Of a stretch of DNA of 64,000 bases, positions 1 through 7,387 are shown piece after piece. Each line of letters opens with the position of its first letter. Within the stretch, counting starts at the first letter, position 1. The notes under the pieces are model-generated. The model had not been told where the DNA came from and ran no database searches. It was given only the letters and a program-made list of their open reading frames with translations. The stretch spans positions 15,254 through 79,253 of the forward strand of contig CAJUKT010000096.1 in the NCBI GenBank assembly GCA_910587255.1. The letters run 5' to 3'. The translations under genes were made by a program, and so were the position numbers. Source of the DNA: an uncultured Oscillospiraceae bacterium (GTDB lineage: Bacteria > Bacillota > Clostridia > Oscillospirales > Oscillospiraceae).

Positions 1-300
1 TACAGTCACCCGTTTACCTAGCAGCACCCGGCGGTCAATACCGCCCACGCAGCCGAACTTTAGGTAACCCTCTTCGGTGACCGATTTCACTATCAGGCCA
101 ACCTCGTCCATGTGGGCGCACAGCATCAACCTGTTCCCTGCGGACTTTGCGCCCCGCTTAAACACGATGAGATTTCCCAGGGAATCTGTTCGAGCACTGT
201 CGGCGCAAGGTTCCACCCTCCGGCGGATGTAATCCCGCACCTGATCCTCTCGGGAGGATACGCCGGACAGGGTACATAGGGTTTTCAATGTCTCAATCAT
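1..300 (-). CDS. M42 family metallo-aminopeptidase, N-terminal part (runs off the window)
   Basis: Only the first 100 codons are present; the gene continues leftward out of the window. The ATG at 300 opens a frame with the M42 zinc-ligand motif AHMDEVGL near residue 66, the same layout as the neighbouring 347-residue M42 protein. M42 enzymes are cytosolic, metal-dependent aminopeptidases that often form tetrahedral shells. The start overlaps the stop of the upstream gene by four bases (ATGA), so the two paralogues are probably translationally coupled. Family is clear; substrate specificity is not. Confidence 0.85.
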   Translation of the reverse strand, partial: MIETLKTLCTLSGVSSREDQVRDYIRRRVEPCADSARTDSLGNLIVFKRGAKSAGNRLMLCAHMDEVGLIVKSVTEEGYLKFGCVGGIDRRVLLGKRVTV

Positions 301-1340
301 AGCACGGCCTCCTCCCCTCCAAGGTGTTCCGCAAAGGCGGCCAGCAACCGGGCTGTGTCCTCAATATCGCCCGGCTCCACCACCTCCACCGGGGTGTGCA
401 TATATTTCAAGGGTACGGACAGCACAGCGGTGGCAATCCCTTCGTTGGCAATCTGTAACTCCCAGCCGTTGGTCCCGGAGCTGCCCTCCATAACCTCCTT
501 TTGGACGGCCAAGCCCAGTTTTTCCGCCTCATCCAGCAGCCTGCGCACCATCCACCGGGCCATATTGGGGCCGATGCCCACCACCGGGCCGCCTCCCATC
601 ACAAAAGCGCCCTCCTTGGGGCTGTCCGGCGTCTTGCCATGGGTCACATCCACTGCCACACAAAAATCGGGAGATAATCCCTGGGCCAAGACCCGCGCCC
701 CCACGCCGCCGGTCTCCTCACAAGCGCTGCCCACGATATAAAGATCTACGTCCAGCTCCTGATCCCGCAGCAGCTCCGCCGTGCGCAGCAGGGCTGCAAA
801 GCAGGCTCTGTCGTCCATGGCCTTGGCACACAGCTGGCGCTCCCCTAGAGCTGTAAAGTCTGTTCGGTATACCATGGGCGTTCCCACAGGAATCCTCCGC
901 TCTGCCTCCTCCTGACTTAGACCGGTATCCACATATAGATCCTTGATCTCGGGGGCCTTCTCCCGTTCCTCCGCCGAGAGCACGTGGGGCGGCAGGCAGG
1001 CCACCACGCCCAGAATGGGCGGCTGAGTGAGGATGGTCACCTCGCGGTCAGGCAGCATCCGAACATCTACCCCGTTTGCCTTGAAGCGAAGGAACCCGTC
1101 CTTTATCCCGGTAACCACCAGCCCCACCTCGTCCAAATGGGCGTCCAGCAACAGTTTTTTTGCCCCCGGCTTTCCACAGCGGCGCACTCCCACCAGGCTG
1201 CCAAGCCGATCAATCCAAATCTCGTCCACCAACGGTTCCAACAGCTCCCGAGCAGCCAGTACCGCAGGACGCTCAAAGCCGGAGGGCGCGCCCACCCCAC
1301 ACAGGGCTCTTAAAATTTCTTCGATTTTCAACAGTACCAC
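297..1340 (-). CDS. M42 family metallo-aminopeptidase
   Basis: This 347-residue protein has the M42 hallmarks: DAHLDEVG near residue 67 (zinc-binding His and Asp), MDDRAC in the middle, and CEETGGVG (catalytic Glu pair) near residue 209. It should be a cytosolic dinuclear-metal peptidase trimming short peptides. It lies two bases after murD and overlaps the next M42 gene by four bases, giving a murD-M42-M42 operon. The frame opens with GTG at 1340, but the Shine-Dalgarno-like AGGTGG sits at the right distance for the TTG at 1331, so the true protein may be three residues shorter. Tandem M42 paralogues suggest different peptide preferences or a hetero-oligomer, which is inference. Confidence 0.9.
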   Translation of the reverse strand: MVLLKIEEILRALCGVGAPSGFERPAVLAARELLEPLVDEIWIDRLGSLVGVRRCGKPGAKKLLLDAHLDEVGLVVTGIKDGFLRFKANGVDVRMLPDREVTILTQPPILGVVACLPPHVLSAEEREKAPEIKDLYVDTGLSQEEAERRIPVGTPMVYRTDFTALGERQLCAKAMDDRACFAALLRTAELLRDQELDVDLYIVGSACEETGGVGARVLAQGLSPDFCVAVDVTHGKTPDSPKEGAFVMGGGPVVGIGPNMARWMVRRLLDEAEKLGLAVQKEVMEGSSGTNGWELQIANEGIATAVLSVPLKYMHTPVEVVEPGDIEDTARLLAAFAEHLGGEEAVL

Positions 1341-1341
1341 C

Positions 1342-2724
1342 TCACTTGCTCAGTGCGTTCACATAATCCTTGAACGCCTTGCCCCGCTCCTCAAAATTCT
1401 TGAAGCGGTCAAAGGATGCGCTGGCCGGAGATAGAAGTACTACGTCTCCCGGCATGGCTAACTCCCTAGCCCGTTCCACCGCCTGCTTCAAATCGGCGCA
1501 GTTGGATATCTCCAGCCTGCCCTCCTCATAACCGGGGGCCGCCAACGCGGCGGCCTTGATCTTTTCAGCGGTATCACCCGTTAAGACAAGTGCCTTTACA
1601 CTTCTTACAATCTCTGGCCCCAGCGCATCATAGGGAATATGCTTGTCATAGCCCCCTGCGATCAGAATCACCCGCTGGTCAAAGCTGCGCAGCCCCGCGA
1701 TGGTACGGCTTGGGCTGGAGGCAATGGAGTCGTTATAATACCGCACACCGTCCAACTCCCGTACCAGCTCAATGCGGTGCTCCACACCGCCAAAAACACG
1801 GGCGAAGTCCCGTATTACCTCATCGGGTACCAACCCATCTACCGCTGCGATGGCCGCCATATAGTTTTCCAGATTGTGCAGGCCGGGCAAAAGGATATCG
1901 TCTGCGGTCAATACGGGACGGCCACCGCATATCACCGTTTTCTCCCTCAGATAGACCCCACCCTCCACCGGCTTTTTCCGGCTGAATAGGGTCACCGAAC
2001 CCCGTGCCTGCTTGGCAAATCCGGCGGTGAGGTCGTTATCCGCATTAAGCACCAGCCGGTCACAGGCGTCCTGATAGGCAAATATGTTTCGTTTTGCCTC
2101 CACATACTCGTCCATGTCCTTGTGTACATCCAGATGGTTGGGGGCCAGATTGGTCACCACCGCGATGCCGGGGCTCTGCCGGACGGTCATCAATTGGAAA
2201 GAAGACAGCTCCAGCACCACCATGTCGTCCGGGCGGATGTCGTCCACCTGGCACAAGAGAGGATGCCCTATGTTCCCCCCCACAAAGGTGCGGTAGCCCG
2301 CCGCCTTGAGCAGCCCAGCGATGATGGTGGTGGTGGTGGTTTTTCCGTCAGAGCCAGTCACCGCGATGATCCGGCAAGGACACAGCTCTAAAAATGCCTC
2401 CATCTCCGAAGTGAGCTTCGCCCCTTCCGCCACCGCCCGGGCAATCTGGGGCACGTCGGGCCGAAGCCCCGGTGTGCGGAAGATGATATCGGCTCCCCCC
2501 AGACGCTCCAGGTAGTCCGGGCCGAGAACGGCGCTCATGCCCCGGCGCTCCAGCGTCTCCACAAGGCCGTTAAACTCCTCCCTCCGCCGCTTGTCACACA
2601 CCATAACCGCCACGCCCGCGTCCAGCAGCCCCTCTACCAACGGCTTGTTGGACACGCCCAGGCCGATCACCGCCACACGTTTCCCTTTTAACGAGTTAAA
2701 ATATTCCTTCAGTATTGAGTCCAT
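1342..2724 (-). CDS. murD: UDP-N-acetylmuramoyl-L-alanine--D-glutamate ligase MurD
   Basis: MurD adds D-glutamate to UDP-MurNAc-L-Ala in the cytoplasmic stage of peptidoglycan synthesis. The 460-residue protein has the N-terminal Rossmann motif VIGLGVSN, the Mur ligase ATP loop GSDGKTTTT near residue 125, NLAPNHLDVH downstream, and the C-terminal LLSPASASFD typical of MurD. Length is normal for the family. I chose the ATG at 2724 because GGGAGGTG lies nine bases upstream; an earlier in-frame GTG at 2748 has no such site. A strong sigma-A promoter lies at 2792-2820. The gene stands alone rather than in a dcw cluster and leads two M42 peptidases. Confidence 0.96.
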   Translation of the reverse strand: MDSILKEYFNSLKGKRVAVIGLGVSNKPLVEGLLDAGVAVMVCDKRRREEFNGLVETLERRGMSAVLGPDYLERLGGADIIFRTPGLRPDVPQIARAVAEGAKLTSEMEAFLELCPCRIIAVTGSDGKTTTTTIIAGLLKAAGYRTFVGGNIGHPLLCQVDDIRPDDMVVLELSSFQLMTVRQSPGIAVVTNLAPNHLDVHKDMDEYVEAKRNIFAYQDACDRLVLNADNDLTAGFAKQARGSVTLFSRKKPVEGGVYLREKTVICGGRPVLTADDILLPGLHNLENYMAAIAAVDGLVPDEVIRDFARVFGGVEHRIELVRELDGVRYYNDSIASSPSRTIAGLRSFDQRVILIAGGYDKHIPYDALGPEIVRSVKALVLTGDTAEKIKAAALAAPGYEEGRLEISNCADLKQAVERARELAMPGDVVLLSPASASFDRFKNFEERGKAFKDYVNALSK

Positions 2725-2791
2725 TGACAACCGCACCTCCCAAATCACAGTCCTCAGAGCCGGGCCAATTCCACAAATTTATATAGTTGCT

Positions 2792-2820
2792 ATTATACCC
2801 CATCCTAATCCATTTGACAA
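2792..2820 (-). promoter_or_regulatory. Sigma-A promoter of murD
   Basis: On the minus strand the -35 is TTGTCA (2815-2820), the spacer is 17 bp and the -10 is a perfect TATAAT (2792-2797). Its -35 box overlaps by five bases the -35 box of the divergent rnpB promoter. Confidence 0.85.
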
Positions 2821-2842
2821 TCACCTAAAAATGAAGTAAAAT
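2814..2842 (+). promoter_or_regulatory. Sigma-A promoter of rnpB
   Basis: A perfect -35 TTGACA (2814-2819), 17-bp spacer and -10 TAAAAT (2837-2842) place the start of transcription at about 2849-2851, exactly where the RNase P RNA begins. Confidence 0.87.
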
Positions 2843-2850
2843 CAAAATCG

Positions 2851-3203
2851 CAAGTAAGCTGGACAGCCGCGCGGCCAGGCCGAAAGGCCGTCCGTGAGGA
2901 AAGTCCGGGCTCCGCAGGGCAGGGATAACGGGTAACACCCGCCGGGGGCGACCCCAGGAAAAGTGCAACAGAAATAGACCGCCAGCAGGCTTCGTCCTGC
3001 CGGTAAGGATGGAAAGGTGAGGTAAGAGCTCACCCAATGGCGTGTCAAGCGCCCATTGCTGTAAACTCTATTCGGAGCAACGCCGTGGGAACACAAAAGG
3101 CCGGCCCGGCCGTGTTCAGGAGGCGGCTTGAGCGTACCGGTAACGGTGCGCCTAGATAGATGGCTGTCTTAAATGACAGAACCCGGCTTACAGGCTTACT
3201 TGC
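2851..3203 (+). ncRNA. rnpB: RNase P RNA, bacterial class A
   Basis: This is the catalytic RNA that removes 5' leaders from tRNA precursors. The P1 helix is visible as CAAGTAAGCT at the 5' end pairing with AGGCTTACTTG at the 3' end. The conserved block GAGGAAAGTCCGGGCTC lies near 2897, and the partner block ACAGAACCCGGCTTA lies near 3176. Length (~353 nt) and the order of the conserved blocks fit the type A architecture. A strong promoter precedes it and a GC-rich terminator follows. Confidence 0.96.
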
Positions 3204-3208
3204 ACCAA

Positions 3209-3240
3209 AAGGGGTCCCCAGGTCCACCCGGGGGCCCCTT
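3209..3240 (+). terminator. Terminator-like hairpin after rnpB
   Basis: AAGGGG-T-CCCC pairs with GGGG-G-CCCCTT around a ten-base loop. The stem is strong but the following sequence has few T residues, so read-through into the phosphatase gene at 3333 is possible. Confidence 0.6.
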
Positions 3241-3332
3241 CCGTTGAGAATGCCGGACCAGGCGGCTGACCTGCAAGCGATGTGCAATGACAGCGGCGCA
3301 GACGCGTCGGAGAGAAAGAGAGGGCTCTTCCT

Positions 3333-4472
3333 ATGACCACGATCTATCTGATCCGCCACGGCCAGGCGGAGGGCAATTATTACCGCCGCTGTCACAGCTG
3401 GCACAACGGCCTGCTCACCCAAAAGGGCCGGGCGCAGCTCCAGCTGCTGGAGCGCCGGTTTGAGAACATTCATATTGACGCCGTGTATTCCAGTGACCTC
3501 TACCGGGCCATGTCCACCGCCGGCGCAATTTACCGCCCTCGAGGCCTTCCCCTGCGGGTAGATCCAGACCTGCGGGAAATCGGGGCGGGAGTCTGGGAAG
3601 ATCTTCCCTGGGGCCAGCTGCTCCATGACCACCGGGAAAGCCTTGCCTCCTTCCTGACCTGCGATCCCGACTGGCACATCGAGGGCGGTGAGCGCTTTGC
3701 CCAGGTCCAAGATCGTATCCAATGCGCTGTGGCGCGCATCGCCGCCGCCCACCCAAGCCAGACAGTGGCCGTTGTGTCCCACGGATGCGCCATCCGGGCC
3801 GGCCTGTCCGCCTGGCTGGGTATGTCGGTTGATGGAATCGGCCAGATTCCCCTCTCAGATAATACCGGCGTGGCCAAGCTGGAGGCGGAACACGATCAAA
3901 TCAAAGTGGTCTATTATAACGATAACAGCCACCTGGGCGCTTTAGCCTCCCCCATCCGCGCCCCAGGCCGTGACTATGCCCTGTCCGGCATAGAGGCGAA
4001 CGCCCTGTATTTCCGACCGCTTTCCCTATCCCAGGACAGCGCTTCCTATCTGTCCGCCTGGGAGGAGAGCTGGCAAACCGAGTTCGGTACTATGAACGGC
4101 TTTGATGCTCCCGCCCTGTCGGCGCAGGCGCAGAAAGATGCCGGACAATGCCCGAAACATGTGCTTTATGCCCTGCTGAACCATACGTCAGTGGGCATTC
4201 TACATACAAATTTGCAGCGGGATGCCCAGCAGGGAATCGGTTGGATCCGTTTTCTCTACATGGCCCCGGAGTTCCGTGGAAAGGGTCTATCTGTCCAGCT
4301 GCTGGGCCAGGCAGTATCTGCCGGACGCGCCGCGGGCCTTCGGTATTTACGGGTCTGCTGTCCACAGGGCAGCCAGGCGGGCAGAGCCTACTGCCTCGCC
4401 CATGGATTTCATCCCATATATAGCGGGCAGGGCTTGGATGTTCTGGAAAAATACATTGGGCTTGAGCTATAG
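3333..4472 (+). CDS. Histidine phosphatase fused to a GNAT acetyltransferase
   Basis: The 379-residue protein has two domains. Residues about 1-200 form a histidine phosphatase (phosphoglycerate mutase-like) domain: LIRHGQAE at residues 6-13 carries the phospho-accepting His, and VVSHGCAIR near residue 147 carries the second catalytic His. Residues about 225-379 form a GNAT N-acetyltransferase, with the acetyl-CoA-binding pattern EFRGKG near residue 311 and a final AYCLAHGF segment typical of the fold. No signal peptide is seen, so both should act in the cytosol. A purine-rich site (AGAGAGGG) precedes the ATG. The gene stands alone between rnpB and a terminator. Substrates of both domains are unknown; the fusion implies they act on the same or linked small molecules. 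Confidence 0.88.
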   Translation: MTTIYLIRHGQAEGNYYRRCHSWHNGLLTQKGRAQLQLLERRFENIHIDAVYSSDLYRAMSTAGAIYRPRGLPLRVDPDLREIGAGVWEDLPWGQLLHDHRESLASFLTCDPDWHIEGGERFAQVQDRIQCAVARIAAAHPSQTVAVVSHGCAIRAGLSAWLGMSVDGIGQIPLSDNTGVAKLEAEHDQIKVVYYNDNSHLGALASPIRAPGRDYALSGIEANALYFRPLSLSQDSASYLSAWEESWQTEFGTMNGFDAPALSAQAQKDAGQCPKHVLYALLNHTSVGILHTNLQRDAQQGIGWIRFLYMAPEFRGKGLSVQLLGQAVSAGRAAGLRYLRVCCPQGSQAGRAYCLAHGFHPIYSGQGLDVLEKYIGLEL

Positions 4473-4506
4473 CAGCGTATTTATACTGATTTCAACAAAT
4501 ACAGAC

Positions 4507-4538
4507 GCAGGGCGGCCAGGTTTTCCCAGCCGCCCTGC
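4507..4538. terminator. Bidirectional terminator hairpin between convergent genes
   Basis: GCAGGGCGGC (4507-4516) and GCCGCCCTGC (4529-4538) form a perfect 10-bp stem with a 12-base loop between the phosphatase-GNAT gene and the convergent lipoprotein gene. T-rich sequence follows on both strands, though not as a continuous run. Confidence 0.7.
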
Positions 4539-4544
4539 TTCATT

Positions 4545-4578
4545 GTCAGTGCATGGCCCGGGTCAGTGCATGGCCCGG
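4545..4578. repeat. 17-bp tandem duplication over the lipoprotein stop codon
   Basis: GTCAGTGCATGGCCCGG occurs twice with no gap (4545-4561 and 4562-4578). The right copy holds the stop codon and last codons of the lipoprotein gene; the left copy lies just beyond the stop. This looks like a recent slippage or repair duplication. Confidence 0.9.
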
Positions 4579-4997
4579 CCAATATCGTTGGCCGCATTAC
4601 CAATGGCATTTCCCGCGTCCCGGACCACATTGCCCGCGCCTCGGGTCAGGTCACCCGCAGCGTCACCGATGTCGTCCACCACGTTCCCTGCCCGGGACCG
4701 GCTTCGGCCTGAACCGCTGTCGTCCACGCCGCCAGCTCCGCCGCCTTCGGCGGCGTCATTATCAATACCGGGGCTGTTGTCCATTCCGCCGCCTACACCC
4801 GCGCTGGGGCCGTCGCCGATCAGACCATCGCTGTTATAAGCATTGCTGTCAATATCCGGGCTGACGTAACCGTCCCTGTCGGTGCCCACGCTGTTGGTAG
4901 GCGGCACCGGATCGGAGCTAGTTTCTTCCCGGTTGGCGGAACAGCCAGTGAACACCAAGGCCAGCACAGCGGCCAAAGCAAAATACTTCACCTTCAT
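4563..4997 (-). CDS. Small lipoprotein of unknown function
   Basis: The 144-residue protein starts with a lipoprotein signal peptide: MKVK, a hydrophobic stretch and the lipobox FTGC with Cys at about residue 19. The mature part is an Asp/Ser/Gly/Asn-rich linker followed by a helix-like segment with a repeating pattern of Gly-Asn/Asp-Ala, for example GNVVDDIGDAAGD and GNVVRDAGNAIGN. Such a segment could be amphipathic and lie along a membrane or a partner, but I recognise no named domain. AGGAGG lies 9 bases before the ATG. It should be lipidated by Lgt (encoded in this window) and held outside the membrane. Confidence 0.8.
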   Translation of the reverse strand: MKVKYFALAAVLALVFTGCSANREETSSDPVPPTNSVGTDRDGYVSPDIDSNAYNSDGLIGDGPSAGVGGGMDNSPGIDNDAAEGGGAGGVDDSGSGRSRSRAGNVVDDIGDAAGDLTRGAGNVVRDAGNAIGNAANDIGRAMH

Positions 4998-5216
4998 TTT
5001 TCATGCCTCCTGCTTTTTCTTCTTGTCCCCGCAACTCATTATGTGTCGGTTGCGTCCTTTCCAAGCAGGTATTTTTTGTTTTTAAACAGCGGTCTGCTGT
5101 GGATAAAAGCTCCCCCACAGCAGAAAAATGCTGTAAGCATGAGAAAAACAGACACTTCTTCCTTGCATGTTCTCCCCCAAGTCCACACACATCGTACTTT
5201 ATATCAGCAGCCCCGG

Positions 5217-6170
5217 TCACTGAGGGTTGAGCTCCAAATACTTCTGATCAATATGGCTGTCCACCTGCATGGCCAGTTCCAATGCGTCGTTACACCCCAT
5301 CTTTTTGTTTCGGTTGTTCATGGCAGCCACCTCGATGACCACGGCCAGGTTCCGCCCCGGCCGTACTGGAATGGTAAGGGAAGGGATGCGCACATCCAGC
5401 AAGGTGGTAAAGTGCTCATCCGCCCCCAGCCGGTCATACAGCTTGCCGTCCTGCCAATTCTCCATCTCAATAACCATATCAATGGAGCTGTCGAATTTGA
5501 CGGCGGACATACCGAACAGACGCCGCACGTCTACCACCCCAATGCCCCGCAGCTCAATATAATAGCGGATCAGCTCAGGCGCGGTGCCGATCAGGCCCCC
5601 GCTGGGATTACGGCGGATCTCAATGGCGTCGTCGGCAATGAGACGGTGGCCTCGTTTTACCAGCTCAATGGCGGTCTCGCTCTTGCCGATGCCCGATTCC
5701 CCCGCCAGCATAACCCCCTCGCCGTACACCTCCACCAGAACACCGTGGCGGGTAATGGTGGGAGAAAGGGCTGTGCGCAGGTAGGCAATCATGGTGCTCA
5801 TAATGCTGGATGTATTTTCCTGGGTGCTGAGGATGGCCTGGTCGTGCTTTTTTGCCATTTCCATGCACTCCGAATAAGGTTTCAATCCTCTGGCAAAGAT
5901 TACCGCCGGAGTGTGGTAGGAAAACAGGGTATCGAACACCGCCGCCCGCTTTTCCGGGGAGATGCCCTCCAGGTAAGAGATCTCCACCAGGCCCAGCAGC
6001 TGCATCCGCTCCCGGTCAAAGTAGTCAAAGAATCCGCTGAGCTGAAGGCCGGGCCGGTTCACGTCGTCAATGGTAATGAGCTTATCCCGATAGCCCTCAG
6101 GCCCGTATAGAACATTCAAATGAAAATTGTCAATAATGGTTCCCAGTTTAATGCCGGTCTTACTTGCCAC
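5217..6170 (-). CDS. hprK: HPr kinase/phosphorylase
   Basis: HprK phosphorylates and dephosphorylates Ser46 of HPr, the central switch of carbon catabolite control in Firmicutes. The 317-residue protein has the N-terminal HPr kinase domain, the Walker A loop GESGIGKSE near residue 152 and the following segment LIADDAIEIRR typical of the family. Two GTG codons are possible starts (6179 and 6170). AAGGGAGA lies about nine bases from the second and almost touches the first, so I chose 6170. It is not in an operon with lgt as in bacilli; lgt is elsewhere in this window. Confidence 0.95.
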   Translation of the reverse strand: MASKTGIKLGTIIDNFHLNVLYGPEGYRDKLITIDDVNRPGLQLSGFFDYFDRERMQLLGLVEISYLEGISPEKRAAVFDTLFSYHTPAVIFARGLKPYSECMEMAKKHDQAILSTQENTSSIMSTMIAYLRTALSPTITRHGVLVEVYGEGVMLAGESGIGKSETAIELVKRGHRLIADDAIEIRRNPSGGLIGTAPELIRYYIELRGIGVVDVRRLFGMSAVKFDSSIDMVIEMENWQDGKLYDRLGADEHFTTLLDVRIPSLTIPVRPGRNLAVVIEVAAMNNRNKKMGCNDALELAMQVDSHIDQKYLELNPQ

Positions 6171-6337
6171 GTTGGTCACTCTCCCTTTTGCAGTATGTTC
6201 CCCATTATCTTACCACATTCTATTCCCGAAAAAAATAGCAAATCCATCAAATTCGCACTTGATTTTTTTCCCTCTCTATGGTAGCATAATGTAGTTATCG
6301 TTTGAACAAATCCCAACCAGCAAGGAGGTTAGTCAAT

Positions 6338-6526
6338 ATGGCCAAATGCGAGTTTTGCGGCAAAGGCGTGAACTTCGGCATTCAGGTGTCCCACTCCCAC
6401 CGCCGTTCCAACCGTCCCTGGAAACCCAACGTCAAGCGCGTCAAGGCTGTGGTGGACGGCGCGCCCAAGCACGTCTATGTGTGCACCCGCTGCCTCCGCT
6501 CCGGCAAGGTCACCCGCGCTGTTTGA
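6338..6526 (+). CDS. rpmB: Large ribosomal subunit protein bL28
   Basis: The 62-residue protein begins MAKCEFCGKG and contains SHSHRRSNRPW and PKHVYVCTRCLRSGKV. Two CxxC pairs (residues about 4-7 and 50-53) make it the zinc-binding form of bL28. A strong site AAGGAGGT lies nine bases before the ATG. It is a single-gene unit with its own terminator, as in many Firmicutes. Confidence 0.97.
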   Translation: MAKCEFCGKGVNFGIQVSHSHRRSNRPWKPNVKRVKAVVDGAPKHVYVCTRCLRSGKVTRAV

Positions 6527-6544
6527 TTCCATAGGGAAAGTAAA

Positions 6545-6582
6545 CTGGGGCCCCGCGCAACGCGCGGGGCCCCAGTTTTTTT
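6545..6582 (+). terminator. Rho-independent terminator of rpmB
   Basis: CTGGGGCCCCGCGC (6545-6558) pairs perfectly with GCGCGGGGCCCCAG (6562-6575) around a three-base loop, followed by seven T residues. Confidence 0.95.
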
Positions 6583-6583
6583 A

Positions 6584-7384
6584 TTACTTATCCGTTGTCT
6601 TACGCTTTATATCTGTCTCAGGATCAGATCCGCTTTCCTCCGCTGCAGGAACAGCCTCACCGAAGCTCTCCCCTGCTGAAGACAGCTTGGACCGGCTTCC
6701 CTTGTGTAAAACAAACTTAGACTCCGTCCCCTTTACAATGCGCACCATATTTCCCCGATGCTTCCACAGCAGCAGGCCCCCCATTACGACGGCCAGCAAA
6801 ATGATAAGCGGATCCCGGTACACCAACCCAGACACGATGGGAAATGAAAATCCCGCCCAACATGATCCCAGGGAAACGTACTTCGTAGCCACGGCCAGAA
6901 CAATGAAGCCAACCCATACCACCAGAGGGACCAACCAGCTCTGATAAGCGCCTTCACCGCCAATACCGATCATGATGGCTATGGCGCCGCCGGAGAGAAC
7001 CCCCTTCCCTCCTCTGAACTGGAAGGTACAGGGGAACATATGCCCCAGAATACAAAACGCGCCCCCCCAGTATTTAGACAAAGTAATCAATTCCGGCGAA
7101 ATATGCCCGGCGATAAACATGGCGAACATCACCGCCACCACAGCCTTTACCACATCGCTCAGGATAACCACCGCCGTCAACGGACCGCCAAACACGCGGT
7201 AAAAATTGGTCAGACCCGCATTGCCGCTGCCGTGATCTCGAATATCGTCCCGCAAAATATACCGGGAAACCACTACGGCACCATTAAAGCAGCCCAGAAA
7301 ATAGGCCACAACGGCCACACCCACAGCCGCCACCGCCAGCCAGCCGGGGCTGACGCTTGCCGCTTCCAGCATACGAGAATTCAT
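6584..7384 (-). CDS. plsY: Acyl-phosphate:glycerol-3-phosphate acyltransferase PlsY
   Basis: PlsY transfers an acyl group from acyl-phosphate to glycerol-3-phosphate, the first step of phospholipid synthesis, at the membrane. The protein has several hydrophobic segments, the motif GSGNAGLTN followed by R near residue 52, and FRGGKGV near residue 122, both signatures of PlsY. At 266 residues it is longer than the usual ~200-215: the last ~45 residues are hydrophilic and charged, and the N-terminus has an extra ~15 residues. It lies three bases after der, so both are probably made from the promoter at 8796-8824. Confidence 0.95.
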   Translation of the reverse strand: MNSRMLEAASVSPGWLAVAAVGVAVVAYFLGCFNGAVVVSRYILRDDIRDHGSGNAGLTNFYRVFGGPLTAVVILSDVVKAVVAVMFAMFIAGHISPELITLSKYWGGAFCILGHMFPCTFQFRGGKGVLSGGAIAIMIGIGGEGAYQSWLVPLVVWVGFIVLAVATKYVSLGSCWAGFSFPIVSGLVYRDPLIILLAVVMGGLLLWKHRGNMVRIVKGTESKFVLHKGSRSKLSSAGESFGEAVPAAEESGSDPETDIKRKTTDK

Positions 7385-7387
7385 GGA

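Noticed and set aside
5093..5124. Terminator for hprK
   Set aside because: A 10-bp inverted repeat is present, but no T-run follows it on the minus strand.
5043..6110. Large plus-strand open frame opposite hprK
   Set aside because: It is the antisense shadow of hprK; no family match, and composition follows the minus-strand gene.
6259..6290. Promoter of rpmB
   Set aside because: TTGATT and CATAAT are 20 bases apart, too far for a confident sigma-A call.
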